62,249 nucleotides of DNA from Mycobacterium interjectum (lineage in GTDB: Bacteria; Actinomycetota; Actinomycetes; Mycobacteriales; Mycobacteriaceae): contig LQPB01000049.1 of NCBI GenBank assembly GCA_002102225.1, forward strand, positions 1 to 62,249. The letters run 5' to 3'. Below are positions 45,946 to 54,380 of this stretch, in pieces. Under the pieces are notes generated by a model. The model was not told the DNA's origin and did no database searches. It saw only the letters and a program-made list of their open reading frames with translations. The translations under genes were made by a program, and so were the position numbers. How positions within the stretch are numbered: the stretch's first letter is position 1; each line of letters starts with the position of its first letter.

Positions 45946-46323
45946 TCAGAACCGGGGCGCGCTCTCGAGAACCTCGAGGGCCGCATCGATGTTCGGAACG
46001 ATCGTCGGGCCGTAGCTGCTCACCAGTTGTCCGAGCGCGCGGGCGACGTGCGGACCCACGGCGCCGGCGGCCAGCACCTCCTCGGCCAGCACGATGTCGT
46101 TCACCACATGGGCGGCGCTGAGCCGGCCGTCGGCGGTGAGTTCGTAACGCCAGTCGCCGATTTGGATCCGTTCGGGCTGCGAGCGGAAAAAGCCCCGCCG
46201 AGCCGGGACGAGGACCACCCCGGGAACGCTGCAGAACACCTTGACCACCAACGCGACTCCCCCGGGCCCGGCCAGGGCCGACCCGATGGCGTGGCTGACC
46301 CGCTCGTGATCGAAGGCCGTCAT
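45946..46323 (-). CDS. Conserved mycobacterial protein, function unknown
   Basis: This 125-residue protein is not assigned to a family with confidence. It has a hydrophobic strand (GVALVVKVFCSVPGVVLVPA), WRYELTADGRLSAAHVVNDIVLAEEVL and an Ala-rich helical end. There is no signal peptide or clear membrane helix. The ATG overlaps the stop of the YbjQ-type gene by one base (TGATG), so the two are translationally coupled and probably act together. Confidence 0.7.
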   Translation of the reverse strand: MTAFDHERVSHAIGSALAGPGGVALVVKVFCSVPGVVLVPARRGFFRSQPERIQIGDWRYELTADGRLSAAHVVNDIVLAEEVLAAGAVGPHVARALGQLVSSYGPTIVPNIDAALEVLESAPRF

Positions 46324-47108
46324 CAATCACTCATGGGCAGGACGAACGACGGCGTCAGGATTTGCGCCTCGCCGCCGCGACGCACGGCCGTACCCGCCAC
46401 GTAGAACTCCACCGTGTGGTGTCCCCACGCATAGTTCGAAATGGCGAAATGCACACCGACGACGCCGTTCCCGCCATCACGCTCGGCCTCGCTCTGCATG
46501 CGCGACATCGCCAGCTCCCGGGCTTGGTAGCTGCCCTGTGTCCATTGCGGCATCTCCGTGTTGCGTCCGGCCTGTTTCAGCATCGTCAAAAACCCTTGCA
46601 CGGCAACGTGAAACACGCAATTACCCATCACGAAGGCAACCGGGGTGTAGCCGGACCGCAGCAGGGTGGTCAGATCCTGGCCGGACAGGTGGCTGGTGAA
46701 CGCCTGCCCGCTGGGACGCCGGTAGGCCCCGGGCTTCGCGGTGTAGCGCACGGCGGTGCCGACCGCGATGAACTCGAGGTGCTCGCCCTCTCCCTGATGA
46801 CGCCATTCGAGGCGGACGCCGACCACCCCGTCGGCGCCGAGGGAATCGGCCTCGGCCTGCATCCGTGACATCGCGTTCCACCGCGCGCGGTATGTCGCCT
46901 CGGTGAGCACCGGCAGCTCGGATTGCTGCCTGATGCCGGTGAACTGATAACCCACGTGATACACCGACACGCCCATGACCAGTTCGATCGGCTCGAACCC
47001 GGCCCCGTGCAGCAGGGCGAATTCGTTGATCGACAGGTCGGACGTGAAGACCTTGCCTGCGTGCGAGAGGCGCTCGCTGGCGACTGGGTCAAGCGGGTTC
47101 GGTTGCAT
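46323..47108 (-). CDS. Tandem YbjQ/DUF74-domain protein
   Basis: This protein of about 261 residues contains two YbjQ-like domains in tandem. Each ends in the family pattern: RARWNAMSRMQAEADSLGADGVVGVRLE...GTAVR in the first, and QARELAMSRMQSEAERDGGNGVVGVHF...GTAVR in the second. YbjQ proteins are usually single-domain pentamers of unknown role, sometimes linked to metals. ATG 47108 gives better spacing to AGGAAGG than GTG 47114. It is coupled to the following small gene. Confidence 0.83.
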   Translation of the reverse strand: MQPNPLDPVASERLSHAGKVFTSDLSINEFALLHGAGFEPIELVMGVSVYHVGYQFTGIRQQSELPVLTEATYRARWNAMSRMQAEADSLGADGVVGVRLEWRHQGEGEHLEFIAVGTAVRYTAKPGAYRRPSGQAFTSHLSGQDLTTLLRSGYTPVAFVMGNCVFHVAVQGFLTMLKQAGRNTEMPQWTQGSYQARELAMSRMQSEAERDGGNGVVGVHFAISNYAWGHHTVEFYVAGTAVRRGGEAQILTPSFVLPMSD

Positions 47109-47432
47109 TGGCACATACCTTCCTGCGGTCCGGAGGACAGCGTAGGACGCGGGCCCGCGTTTGACATCCCCAACGTGGCCGGCGCGTTCTCCGGCGCCAC
47201 GATGAACCGCGCGCCGCCCGCCTTCGTTATCTGAAGTACCAGCGCTATTTGGGGTGCGGCATGCGCGCGGCGCCGCCGCCGGCGCGGGTGTCCCCGCGCT
47301 GCTCGAAGACCGGTGACGCCCCCACGGCCCGCCCCAGCCGCTCCGGGCGCCCGTAGCCGGACGCGATGGCTTCGCCGCTCGTCACTCCAGTGGATACGTA
47401 CTCGTCGGCAATCGGTTCAGGCGGCGGGCGGC
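47109..47432. other. Intergenic region with no clear gene
   Basis: This is 324 bp between the YbjQ-type gene and an SDR gene, both on the minus strand. An open frame of about 45 codons (47245 to about 47385, minus strand, possible GTG start, ending ARMPHPK) was seen but has no recognisable homology and no good ribosome binding site. No repeat or hairpin stands out. Confidence 0.35.
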
Positions 47433-48320
47433 TTAGGTAGGCGCGGGCATGCCGATCATCTCGTGCAGGTCCTCGACCGACCAGGGCCCGGCGTCGTGGT
47501 GGTCGCGATAGGCCAGGACGCGCGGCGTCGGGCGGTCGAAGCTGCCGACGAATCCGCCTGCGGCGACGAGGATTTGACCGGTCACGTCGCGCGACAGGTC
47601 GCTGGCGAGATAGGCATAGAGCGGTGCCACAAATGCGGCCGGAGCGCTGTCGAGGGAGGCCCGCATCGTCATCTCGTCGAGCAATCCGCGGCGGTGGAGG
47701 TCCTCGATGTGCCGCTCGTACTCGGTGCCGGTGGACAGCCGCGTCCGCGCGCCGGGACACACCACGTTGGCCCGCACACCGTGGGGCTTCAGCTCCGCCG
47801 CGATGGCCATCGTCAGCGCGTTGACGGCGCCCTTGCCCGCCGGGTAGCCGGTTCCGCCGTAGTTCCCGAGAAACGCCACTGAGCCGGTGTTGATGATCGA
47901 CCCATGCCCTTGCCCGGCCATGACGCGGGCGGCGACCCGGCAGGTATGAAACGTCGTGCCGAGGTGCGCGCCGATCAGACGGTCGAATTCCGCCGGTGAG
48001 ACGTTCAGGATCGACGAGCCGGCAGGCTCGGCGATCCCCGCGCAGTTGACCAGGGCGTCTAACCGCCCGAACGACCTGATGCATTCGTCGACGAGCGCGC
48101 CGGCTACGCGTTCGTCGTCCGCGGCGCCGATCACCGCCACGGCGCGGCCCCCCGATCCGGTCATCGCCGCGACGGTCTCCTCCACAGCGCCGGCGTCGCG
48201 CCCGTTGACGACCACCCCGGCGCCGAGATTGCACATCAGTTCGGCAACCGCCCGCCCGATACCGCGGCTACCCCCGGAGACCACCACTCCGCGGCTGGCC
48301 AGCAGGCCCGGGCTAGGCAT
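47433..48320 (-). CDS. Short-chain dehydrogenase/reductase
   Basis: This 295-residue classical SDR has the cofactor loop SGGSRGIGRA, NCAG, a catalytic Ser in NTGSVAF, and YPAGK as the active Tyr-Lys. A C-terminal extension of about 40 residues (DRPTPRVLAYRDHHDAGPWSVEDLHEMIGM) is longer than usual and resembles the tail of hydroxysteroid or hydroxyacyl-CoA dehydrogenase-like SDRs. It shows NADP(H)-type SGGSRG rather than the mycofactocin insertion. It appears monocistronic. Confidence 0.85.
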   Translation of the reverse strand: MPSPGLLASRGVVVSGGSRGIGRAVAELMCNLGAGVVVNGRDAGAVEETVAAMTGSGGRAVAVIGAADDERVAGALVDECIRSFGRLDALVNCAGIAEPAGSSILNVSPAEFDRLIGAHLGTTFHTCRVAARVMAGQGHGSIINTGSVAFLGNYGGTGYPAGKGAVNALTMAIAAELKPHGVRANVVCPGARTRLSTGTEYERHIEDLHRRGLLDEMTMRASLDSAPAAFVAPLYAYLASDLSRDVTGQILVAAGGFVGSFDRPTPRVLAYRDHHDAGPWSVEDLHEMIGMPAPT

Positions 48321-48686
48321 CGGCGGGTACCGCGCTGGTCACACACATGAGGCGAACAGTACTCAGGGCGACACGGGAACAAGAACGCCTTGCCGGGACT
48401 AGCCATCCGCCTTGGTACGTGCTGCGAGCGGGATCGCAGGTTCGGGCGATCGAGGGTATAGTCAGCAGTGAAGTCCGTTCTGGACATGTCGCCGTTTAGC
48501 TCAAAGCGGTCAATCTGCCCGCACGGTTGTTGGGCTTGACGGGGCTCCGGCGATATCCACACCGTCATCCCTCCCGTTGTTCTGACGTGCGCTGATTATC
48601 GACTCGTCCACGGATAAAGGTGCGGGAGGCGGCTGAGCGCACAGCTGCGGCGCCTCGCCGCACGCGACCCATAGGGAGTGGGCCAA
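48321..48686. other. Divergent intergenic region upstream of the sigma factor
   Basis: About 366 bp lie between the SDR start and the leader ORF of the sigma factor. No clear gene, tRNA or long inverted repeat was seen. A GGGTAT resembling a SigF -10 occurs near 48452, but no GTTT -35 lies at the right distance, so a SigF-type promoter is not claimed. Confidence 0.3.
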
Positions 48687-48755
48687 ATGCAAACGTGTTC
48701 GTACCCTTACCTTTTGACTGCGAGTTTGGTCGGCAAGACGCGCGTCAGCCTATGA
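48687..48755 (+). CDS. Possible 22-residue leader peptide coupled to the sigma factor
   Basis: ATG 48687 is preceded by AGGGAG at suitable spacing and opens a 22-codon frame (MQTCSYPYLLTASLVGKTRV...). Its TGA overlaps the sigma-factor ATG as ATGA. The sigma ATG itself lacks a good ribosome binding site, which fits translational coupling. The sigma frame is also open upstream, so a longer sigma protein is an alternative. Confidence 0.4.
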   Translation: MQTCSYPYLLTASLVGKTRVSL

Positions 48756-49561
48756 GCAACGTCGCGACTCCACCCCGGCCTACCCGGTCGGCCAACGCAC
48801 AATCGGACGATTCATACGACGACGTTGTCGAGATGTTCGTCGCGCTACGCCAGATGCCGGGCGAATCCCACGAATACTGCCGGCAGCGCGAACGCATCGT
48901 CGCCCGCTGCCTTCCCCTGGCGGACCATGTGGCCAGCCACTTCGCCCGTCGCGGCGAAGGTCTCGACGACCTGATTCAGGTCGCCCGACTGGGCCTGATG
49001 AACGCCGTCAACCGATTCGACCCCGACAAAGGGCCCAGCTTCATCGGGTTCGCGGTTCCCACGATGATGGGCGAAGTTCGGCGTTACTTCCGCGACTACA
49101 GCTGGGGCATGCGGGTGCCGCGGCGGTTGCGCGAGCTGCACGTCCAAATCAGCAGAACAACAAGCGATTTGGCGCAGAAGCTGGGCCGCGCGCCCACCGC
49201 CGGCGAGCTGTCTCAGGTGCTGGAGGTGCCGCGGGAGGAGATCATCGAATGCCTCGTCGCGGGCGACGCCTATCGGCTCGACTCGCTGGACGCGCCCCTC
49301 GGTGCCGACGACTCGGGCAAACCCCGACTGGTTGCCGATACGGTAGGCGGCATCGATCCGCAGATCGAGCACATCACCAACCGCGAGGCGGTGCGCGCCC
49401 TGGTGGGCGCGCTCCCCGAGCGCGAACGCCAGGTGCTGTACATGCGGTTCTTCGAATCGATGACCCAAAGCCAGATCGCCGAGCGTATCGGCGTGTCGCA
49501 GATGCAAGTCTCTCGCATCCTGGCCAACACCCTGCGCTGCCTGCGCGACCAATTGGACTAG
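48752..49561 (+). CDS. SigF/SigB-type alternative sigma factor
   Basis: This 269-residue sigma-70 factor of the group 3 stress/sporulation type shows region 2 as ARRGEGLDDLIQVARLGLMNAVNRFDPDKGPSFIGFAVPTMMGEVRRYFRD, region 3 as RVPRRLRELHVQISR, and region 4 as LPERERQVLYMRFFESMTQSQIAERIGVSQMQVSRIL. It is close to mycobacterial SigF in length and motifs but has no adjacent anti-sigma (UsfX/RsbW) gene, so it is probably a SigF paralogue rather than SigF itself. The start at 48752 is inferred from SigF length. Confidence 0.88.
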   Translation: MSNVATPPRPTRSANAQSDDSYDDVVEMFVALRQMPGESHEYCRQRERIVARCLPLADHVASHFARRGEGLDDLIQVARLGLMNAVNRFDPDKGPSFIGFAVPTMMGEVRRYFRDYSWGMRVPRRLRELHVQISRTTSDLAQKLGRAPTAGELSQVLEVPREEIIECLVAGDAYRLDSLDAPLGADDSGKPRLVADTVGGIDPQIEHITNREAVRALVGALPERERQVLYMRFFESMTQSQIAERIGVSQMQVSRILANTLRCLRDQLD

Positions 49562-49562
49562 T

Positions 49563-49687
49563 GGCGATCGCAAGCGCGGCGTAGCCGGGCGTAGCGGGTC
49601 GCCACCATCGGACCCGGCGATCGCAAGCGCGGCGTAGCCGGGCGTAGCGGGTCGCCACCATCGGACCCGGCGATCGCAAGCGCGGCG
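49563..49687. repeat. 53-bp tandem repeat (MIRU-like), 2.3 copies
   Basis: The unit starting GGCGATCGCAAGCGCGGCG occurs at 49563, 49616 and 49669, exactly 53 bp apart. The first two copies match over their full length and the third breaks off after about 19 bases. It begins two bases after the sigma-factor stop. Unit length, intergenic site and composition resemble mycobacterial interspersed repetitive units, so copy number may vary between strains. Confidence 0.85.
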
Positions 49688-49784
49688 GCCCGGCGGCATC
49701 TTCGGCGGCACCAGGCGATGTACTGTGCGATTCGGAAACGAGTTGACGGTGTCGCCGGAGTCAGCCTGGAAGGAGCGCGATGCG

Positions 49785-50414
49785 ATGAGGGTTTCTCGGA
49801 CGGTGATCGCGGGGGTCGCGGCGGCGACGGCGCTGACGGTATCGGTGGCCAGTTGCGGCAATAAGCCGGCTCCCTCGACCTCGCAGACGTCGCAGTCGGG
49901 CTCATCCAGCCCGGCCACGAACACCAGCAGCCCTGCGACGAAATCGTCGGCGCCGGCGCAAGGGGGCGATTACGCCTCGCTGTTGATCCAGGCCACCGAC
50001 ATCGACGCGCCGATCCAGTTCACGGGCAGCCCGCCGACGAATAACCCCAACGGACAGCCGGGCGTCGCGACGATATTCAGCACCCAGGACAGCAGCCACG
50101 TCATCAAGGACACGATCCAGGTCCTCGCGGACCCGGCGGCTGCCACGAACGCGCTGAACGCGGCCAAGGGCAATCAGGGCAACAACGTCAAGAATCCGAA
50201 GACCGAACCCTTCAACGTCGGAACCGGCGGGACGACGCTGACCGGCAACTCGCCGGACAACTCCAAGGGTGTCCTGATACTGATGTTCACCGAGGGCAGG
50301 GCGTTCGTCACGCTGGAGTTCGACGGACCGGTCGACTCGCTGCCACCGCAGGACTTCGTCACCGACGTGGCGCAGAAGCAGGACGCGGCCGTAAAGAAGG
50401 GCCTCGGCGGCTGA
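49785..50414 (+). CDS. LpqN/LpqT-family lipoprotein
   Basis: This 209-residue lipoprotein has a signal peptide and lipobox V-A-S-C-G with the lipidated Cys near residue 28, then a Ser/Thr/Pro-rich linker of about 35 residues. The LpqN-type domain follows: DYASLLIQATDIDAPIQF, NPNGQPGVATIFSTQDSSHVIKDTI, FTEGRAFVTLEFDGP, QKQDAAVKKGL. The family is mycobacterial and surface exposed, of unclear function. GAAGGAG precedes ATG 49785. A non-lipidated paralogue is encoded at 54380-54919. Confidence 0.88.
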   Translation: MRVSRTVIAGVAAATALTVSVASCGNKPAPSTSQTSQSGSSSPATNTSSPATKSSAPAQGGDYASLLIQATDIDAPIQFTGSPPTNNPNGQPGVATIFSTQDSSHVIKDTIQVLADPAAATNALNAAKGNQGNNVKNPKTEPFNVGTGGTTLTGNSPDNSKGVLILMFTEGRAFVTLEFDGPVDSLPPQDFVTDVAQKQDAAVKKGLGG

Positions 50415-50448
50415 GCCGTGCGCCCGACGCGAGCAGCCGAGGGGATTC

Positions 50449-50940
50449 ATGAACGTTGTCAACGGCCTGCCGGCCCACGCGCTGTGGCTGCATCTGGTGG
50501 TGGTGTTCGTGCCGCTCACGGCCGCGCTGGAAATCGTCTGCGGCTTGTGGCCGGCCGCCCGGCGTGGCCACCTGCTGTGGCTCACGCTGTTGATGGCCAC
50601 CGCCACGATGGTGATAACGCCCATCACCATCAACGCCGGCGAGTGGCTCTACGACCTGAGGAAAACGCCCAGCCCCATCCTGCAAGAACACGCCGAACGC
50701 GGCAGCACGATGGTGTACTTCGCCGCCGCCCTGCTGGTGGTCGCAATCGGGCTGGTCGCGCTGCGCTTCGTCGAACGCCGGTCCGACAAGCGCCGGGTGG
50801 CCGCCCACGTCGTCGTTGCGATAATCGTTCTCGCCGTGAGCGTCTCGTCGATCGTGCAGATCTACCGCACCGGTGATGCAGGGGCCCAATCGGTATGGGG
50901 AGGCGAGATTGCGCGCCTCAAGAAGTCCAACGGGACCTAG
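50449..50940 (+). CDS. DUF2231-like four-helix membrane protein
   Basis: This 163-residue protein begins LPAHALWLHLVVVFVPLTAALEIV, the DUF2231 signature with two His in helix 1. Further helices are at about 41-60, 88-106 and 119-138. DUF2231 proteins are predicted heme- or redox-linked membrane proteins of unknown role. It lies 34 bp after the lipoprotein gene and is convergent with the sulfite-oxidase gene, from which it might receive electrons; that link is speculative. Confidence 0.8.
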   Translation: MNVVNGLPAHALWLHLVVVFVPLTAALEIVCGLWPAARRGHLLWLTLLMATATMVITPITINAGEWLYDLRKTPSPILQEHAERGSTMVYFAAALLVVAIGLVALRFVERRSDKRRVAAHVVVAIIVLAVSVSSIVQIYRTGDAGAQSVWGGEIARLKKSNGT

Positions 50941-50950
50941 CCGGCGCGCG

Positions 50951-52069
50951 TCATTGCACACTCAACGCGACGCGCGCCCACGCGTTGTTGCCGTAGCCCC
51001 GCGGGTTCCACAGCGACGCCGCGGATTCCGGCTGCGCCGCACCGGTCTCGTCCCAGGCCCGCGCGGTGATGCGCAACGGTCCCGGCGCGACGTCGACGAC
51101 CAGCGACCACGGTCGCCACGACCACTTGCTGGGGGCCGGATGTAGATCGGCTTGCCGCCAGGTGAGCCCGTCATCGAGCGAGACGTCGACACGCTCGACG
51201 CCGCGGCCGTCGCCGGCGATGCCGTAGCCGCGGATGGTCAGCCGACCGGGTGGCACCCGCTCATTGTCGGTCGGGTCGAGGATGTCGCAGTTGAGCGCCA
51301 GGGACGACAGCGAGATGCCCTCGCCCGCGGCGACGGCGTCGGGCTCGGCGTCCGCCGGCAGGATCCGGTAGTCGCGCGACTGGAAGTAGTTCTCCGAGGG
51401 GCGCGCCTGCACGGTGATGGCGGAGATCCACTTGACGCTGCGCGCACCGATGTAGCCGGGCACCACCACCCGCACCGGACCGCCGTGGGCGCGCGGGAGG
51501 GGTTCGGAGTTCATCTGCCACGCCAGCAGCACTTCGGGCGACATGGCCTTGCTCAGCGGGATGGAGCTGCCGTAGGGCTGCACGGGCGTCGCCTCCTCGG
51601 CGACGTCCGATCCTTCGAAGGCGACGTGCAACCCGTCGCCGCGATGCGCTCCCGCGGCCGCCAGGACGTCGGCCAGCCGGACGCCCCGCCACTGCGCGGT
51701 GGAGATCGCCCCGTGCGCCCAGGGCTCTTTCCCGGGTATAGGCCGCACCCGCAGCAGCTCGGCGCGCCGATTGCCGGCGCATGCCAGCGTCGCCACCACA
51801 TCGTGTTGCGCGAACTCGGTGGTCAGCTGCTCATACGTCAAGGTGAGCGGCTTTTCCACCCGTCCGTTCACCGCCAGTCGCCAGTGCTGGGGCGCCGTGT
51901 CGGGAAACCGCCCGTGATTGCGGGCATAGAACGCGTCGATCGGGGTGATGCCGCCGTCGGCCAGCACCGCGGGCGGTGGTTCGGCGTTGTAGGGAAACTG
52001 TGCACGCACGATCATGTCGTCGCGTTTACCCCACGATGCCGCGGTCGGCGTCATGACGCTAATTGTCAC
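50951..52069 (-). CDS. Sulfite oxidase-family molybdoenzyme
   Basis: This 372-residue protein has an oxidoreductase molybdopterin domain with Cys97 (ATLACAGNRR) as the molybdenum ligand, then a C-terminal Mo-co dimerisation domain (RLTIRGYGIAG...VERVDVSLDDGLTWRQADL, ARAWDETGAAQPE). This is the plant-type sulfite oxidase layout without a heme domain. There is no Tat or Sec signal, so it is cytoplasmic. The GTG at 52069 has AGGAGGAAGC upstream. It diverges from a LysR regulator across 133 bp, which probably controls it. Confidence 0.92.
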   Translation of the reverse strand: MTISVMTPTAASWGKRDDMIVRAQFPYNAEPPPAVLADGGITPIDAFYARNHGRFPDTAPQHWRLAVNGRVEKPLTLTYEQLTTEFAQHDVVATLACAGNRRAELLRVRPIPGKEPWAHGAISTAQWRGVRLADVLAAAGAHRGDGLHVAFEGSDVAEEATPVQPYGSSIPLSKAMSPEVLLAWQMNSEPLPRAHGGPVRVVVPGYIGARSVKWISAITVQARPSENYFQSRDYRILPADAEPDAVAAGEGISLSSLALNCDILDPTDNERVPPGRLTIRGYGIAGDGRGVERVDVSLDDGLTWRQADLHPAPSKWSWRPWSLVVDVAPGPLRITARAWDETGAAQPESAASLWNPRGYGNNAWARVALSVQ

Positions 52070-52163
52070 GCTTCCTCCTCTGCCGGCGATATCAGCAATC
52101 GTTCCTCGGGTGCCGGGCTTCGGCTAGAGGGGTGTGTTTTGTCGGGTCACAAGCTTTACTTGT

Positions 52164-52190
52164 GGGTACCCCCAAGGCCGCCTGGTACCC
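52164..52190. promoter_or_regulatory. Inverted repeat upstream of the LysR gene
   Basis: GGGTACC (52164-52170) and GGTACCC (52184-52190) are perfect 7-bp arms separated by 13 bases, ending 12 bp before the LysR ATG and just before its GAAGGA ribosome binding site. Spacing and place suit a LysR autoregulatory site in the shared promoter with the sulfite oxidase. Confidence 0.5.
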
Positions 52191-52202
52191 GAAGGATCAC
52201 GC

Positions 52203-53144
52203 ATGCCGCTGAGCAGTCACATACCGCAGCTGTCCGCGTTCGAGATTTTCTTGGCCATCGCCCGGACCGGGAGCCTCGCCGCCGCGGGCCGGGAATACGG
52301 CCTGACGCAGCAAGCGGTTTCGGCGCGGCTTGCCTCGATGGAGGCCCAGACCGGGATCGCGCTGGTCATTCGGACACCACGCGGTTCGCAACTCACACCC
52401 GCGGGGGTTGTCGTCGCGGAGTGGGCGGATCGCTTGCTCGACGTCGCCCAGTACGTGGATGCCGGGTTGGCCTCACTGCGAGCCGAAAGGCGCAAGCGCG
52501 TCAAGGTCGCGGCCAGCCTCACGATCGCCGAACAACTCATGCCGCGCTGGCTGGTATCCCTGCAAGTCGCGGCGAGCCGCCGAGGCGCCACCACTCCGGA
52601 GGTCATCATGACCGCGACCAACAGCGACCAGGCGATCACCGCCGTGCGCGACGGGAAAGCCGATCTCGGCTTCATCGAGACGCCCCACCTGCCAAGAGAG
52701 TTACGCAGCAAGGTGGTGGCGCACGACGAACTCGTGCTGATCGTGCCCCCGGACCACAAGTGGGCGGCCCGCCAGCGATCGATCACCGCGGCGGAGCTGA
52801 GTCAGACGCCGCTGGTGACTCGCGAGCCGGGATCGGGGACGCGCGATGCGCTGACCGCCGCGTTGCGCCACGCGCTGGGCGAGTCCGCCCGGCAGGCGCA
52901 TCCGGTCCTCGAGCTGTCCTCCGCCGCCGCGGTGCGCGCCGCGGTCGCGGCGGGCGCGGGACCGGCGGTGATGAGCAGGCTGGCGGTTGCCGACGACCTG
53001 GCGATCGGACGGCTGCGCACGGTGCCGATCACCCAGCTGGACCTGAGACGCCAGCTGCGGGCCATCTGGGTGGGAGGGCGCACCCCGTCCGCCGGAGTCG
53101 CGCGCGACCTGCTCACGCACATCGCGGGCCACGCCACTCGTTAG
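52203..53144 (+). CDS. LysR-family transcriptional regulator
   Basis: This 313-residue LysR regulator has an N-terminal winged HTH (FEIFLAIARTGSLAAAGREYGLTQQAVSARLASMEAQTGIALVIRTPRG) and a periplasmic-binding-protein-like sensor domain with two lobes. ATG 52203 follows GAAGGATCAC. It diverges from the sulfite oxidase gene, suggesting control by a sulfur compound, as with Cys-type LysR proteins; this is inference from context. Confidence 0.9.
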   Translation: MPLSSHIPQLSAFEIFLAIARTGSLAAAGREYGLTQQAVSARLASMEAQTGIALVIRTPRGSQLTPAGVVVAEWADRLLDVAQYVDAGLASLRAERRKRVKVAASLTIAEQLMPRWLVSLQVAASRRGATTPEVIMTATNSDQAITAVRDGKADLGFIETPHLPRELRSKVVAHDELVLIVPPDHKWAARQRSITAAELSQTPLVTREPGSGTRDALTAALRHALGESARQAHPVLELSSAAAVRAAVAAGAGPAVMSRLAVADDLAIGRLRTVPITQLDLRRQLRAIWVGGRTPSAGVARDLLTHIAGHATR

Positions 53145-53234
53145 CTCCCTTGCCCGCCGCCCGGTTCGTCCCCTATGTTCCGTTCGTGGTGACGGACGTC
53201 ACATCGGGGCGCGCAGCGAAACGGAGCTGATCAG

Positions 53235-54380
53235 ATGGACGTCATTGGACACTGCGACGCGCGTTTCGACGGCGTTCGGGCGGCGCTGGCCGAGAACATC
53301 GCCTCCGGCGAAGAGGTTGGCGCGTGCATCGCCATCGACATCGGCGGCGAAAGCGTCGTCGACATCTGGGGCGGGTACTCGGACGCCGCGCGCAGCAGGC
53401 CCTGGGCCGAGGACACCATCGTCAACGTGTGGTCGTCCACGAAGACGGTCACCAGCCTGGCCGCCCTGATGCTCATCGACCGCGGCCTGGTCGAACCCAC
53501 CGCGCCGGTGGCCACTTATTGGCCCGAGTTCGCCGCCAATGGCAAGCAGGACATCGAGATTCGCCACATTTTGTCGCACACCTCCGGCGTGTCCGGCTGG
53601 GAATTACCCTTCGCCACCGAGGACATGTATGACTGGGAACGGGCCACGGCGGCCCTGGCGGCCCAGGCGCCGTGGTGGGAACCGGGCACCGCCTCGGGCT
53701 ATCACGCCCACAATCAGGGCCACCTCATCGGCGAGGTGATACGCCGCGTCACCGGGCGTTCGCTGAAGGAGTTCGTCCGGGACGAGATCGCCGCCCCGCT
53801 CGGCGCCGACTTCCAAATCGGGGCGGTGCCCGCCGATTACGACCGCATCGCCGAGATCGTCCCGCCACCTCCCCTCGAACTGCCGCTTGACCAGCTCCCG
53901 GAGGACAGCCCGATGCGCAAAACCTTCAGTGGTCCGCCGCCCAACGCCGACGCCGCGAACACGCCGGCCTGGCGCGCCGCCGACATGGGCGCCCTGAACG
54001 GTCACGGCAACGCCCGGTCCCTGGCGGTGATCCTGTCGGCGGTTTCGTTGGGCGGCAAGGCCCGTGGGGTTCGACTGCTCAAGCCCGAGACCGTCGAGGT
54101 GATCTTCGACGAACAGGCCAGCGGCGTCGACCTCGTGCTGCCCGCGCCGCTGCGCTGGGGCCTCGGATACGGGCTTCCGCAAAAGGACGCGCTCCCCTAC
54201 GTCCCCGACGAGAAGATCTGCTTCTGGGGTGGCTGGGGCGGATCGATGGTGTTGGCGTGGCCCGACCGCCAAACCACCGTCGCCTACGTGATGAACAAGA
54301 TGGGGCCCGGGGTTCTCGGTTCGGACCGGATGGCGACCTACGGCGAACTGATCTTCGACGCGCTCGGATCGGCGGCGTGA
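53235..54380 (+). CDS. Serine beta-lactamase-fold esterase (EstB/LipE type)
   Basis: This 381-residue class C beta-lactamase-like hydrolase has the catalytic SxxK motif at residues 67-70 (SSTKT), a probable active Tyr in GYHAHNQGHLIGEV, and WGGWGGSM in place of the KTG triad. Such proteins are usually esterases rather than lactamases. There is no signal peptide, so it is cytoplasmic. GGAG lies 8-11 nt before the ATG. Its stop overlaps the start of the LpqN-like exported protein (TGATG), so they are coupled. Confidence 0.87.
   Translation: MDVIGHCDARFDGVRAALAENIASGEEVGACIAIDIGGESVVDIWGGYSDAARSRPWAEDTIVNVWSSTKTVTSLAALMLIDRGLVEPTAPVATYWPEFAANGKQDIEIRHILSHTSGVSGWELPFATEDMYDWERATAALAAQAPWWEPGTASGYHAHNQGHLIGEVIRRVTGRSLKEFVRDEIAAPLGADFQIGAVPADYDRIAEIVPPPPLELPLDQLPEDSPMRKTFSGPPPNADAANTPAWRAADMGALNGHGNARSLAVILSAVSLGGKARGVRLLKPETVEVIFDEQASGVDLVLPAPLRWGLGYGLPQKDALPYVPDEKICFWGGWGGSMVLAWPDRQTTVAYVMNKMGPGVLGSDRMATYGELIFDALGSAA

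Noticed and set aside
47245..47397. Possible small minus-strand gene ending ARMPHPK
   Set aside because: About 45 codons, no ribosome binding site, no recognisable family; kept only as a note in the intergenic entry.
48440..48460. SigF-like promoter (GGGTAT) upstream of the sigma factor
   Set aside because: The nearest GTTC is only about 10 bases from GGGTAT, too short for the GTTT-N15-17-GGGTAT consensus, and it is far from the start codon.
48491..48540. tRNA-like stretch (TAGCTCAAAGCGG)
   Set aside because: No acceptor stem, anticodon arm or T-loop can be folded around it.
48620..48751. N-terminal extension of the sigma factor from GTG 48620
   Set aside because: The 44 extra residues are not SigF-like, and the length from 48752 matches the family; not fully excluded.
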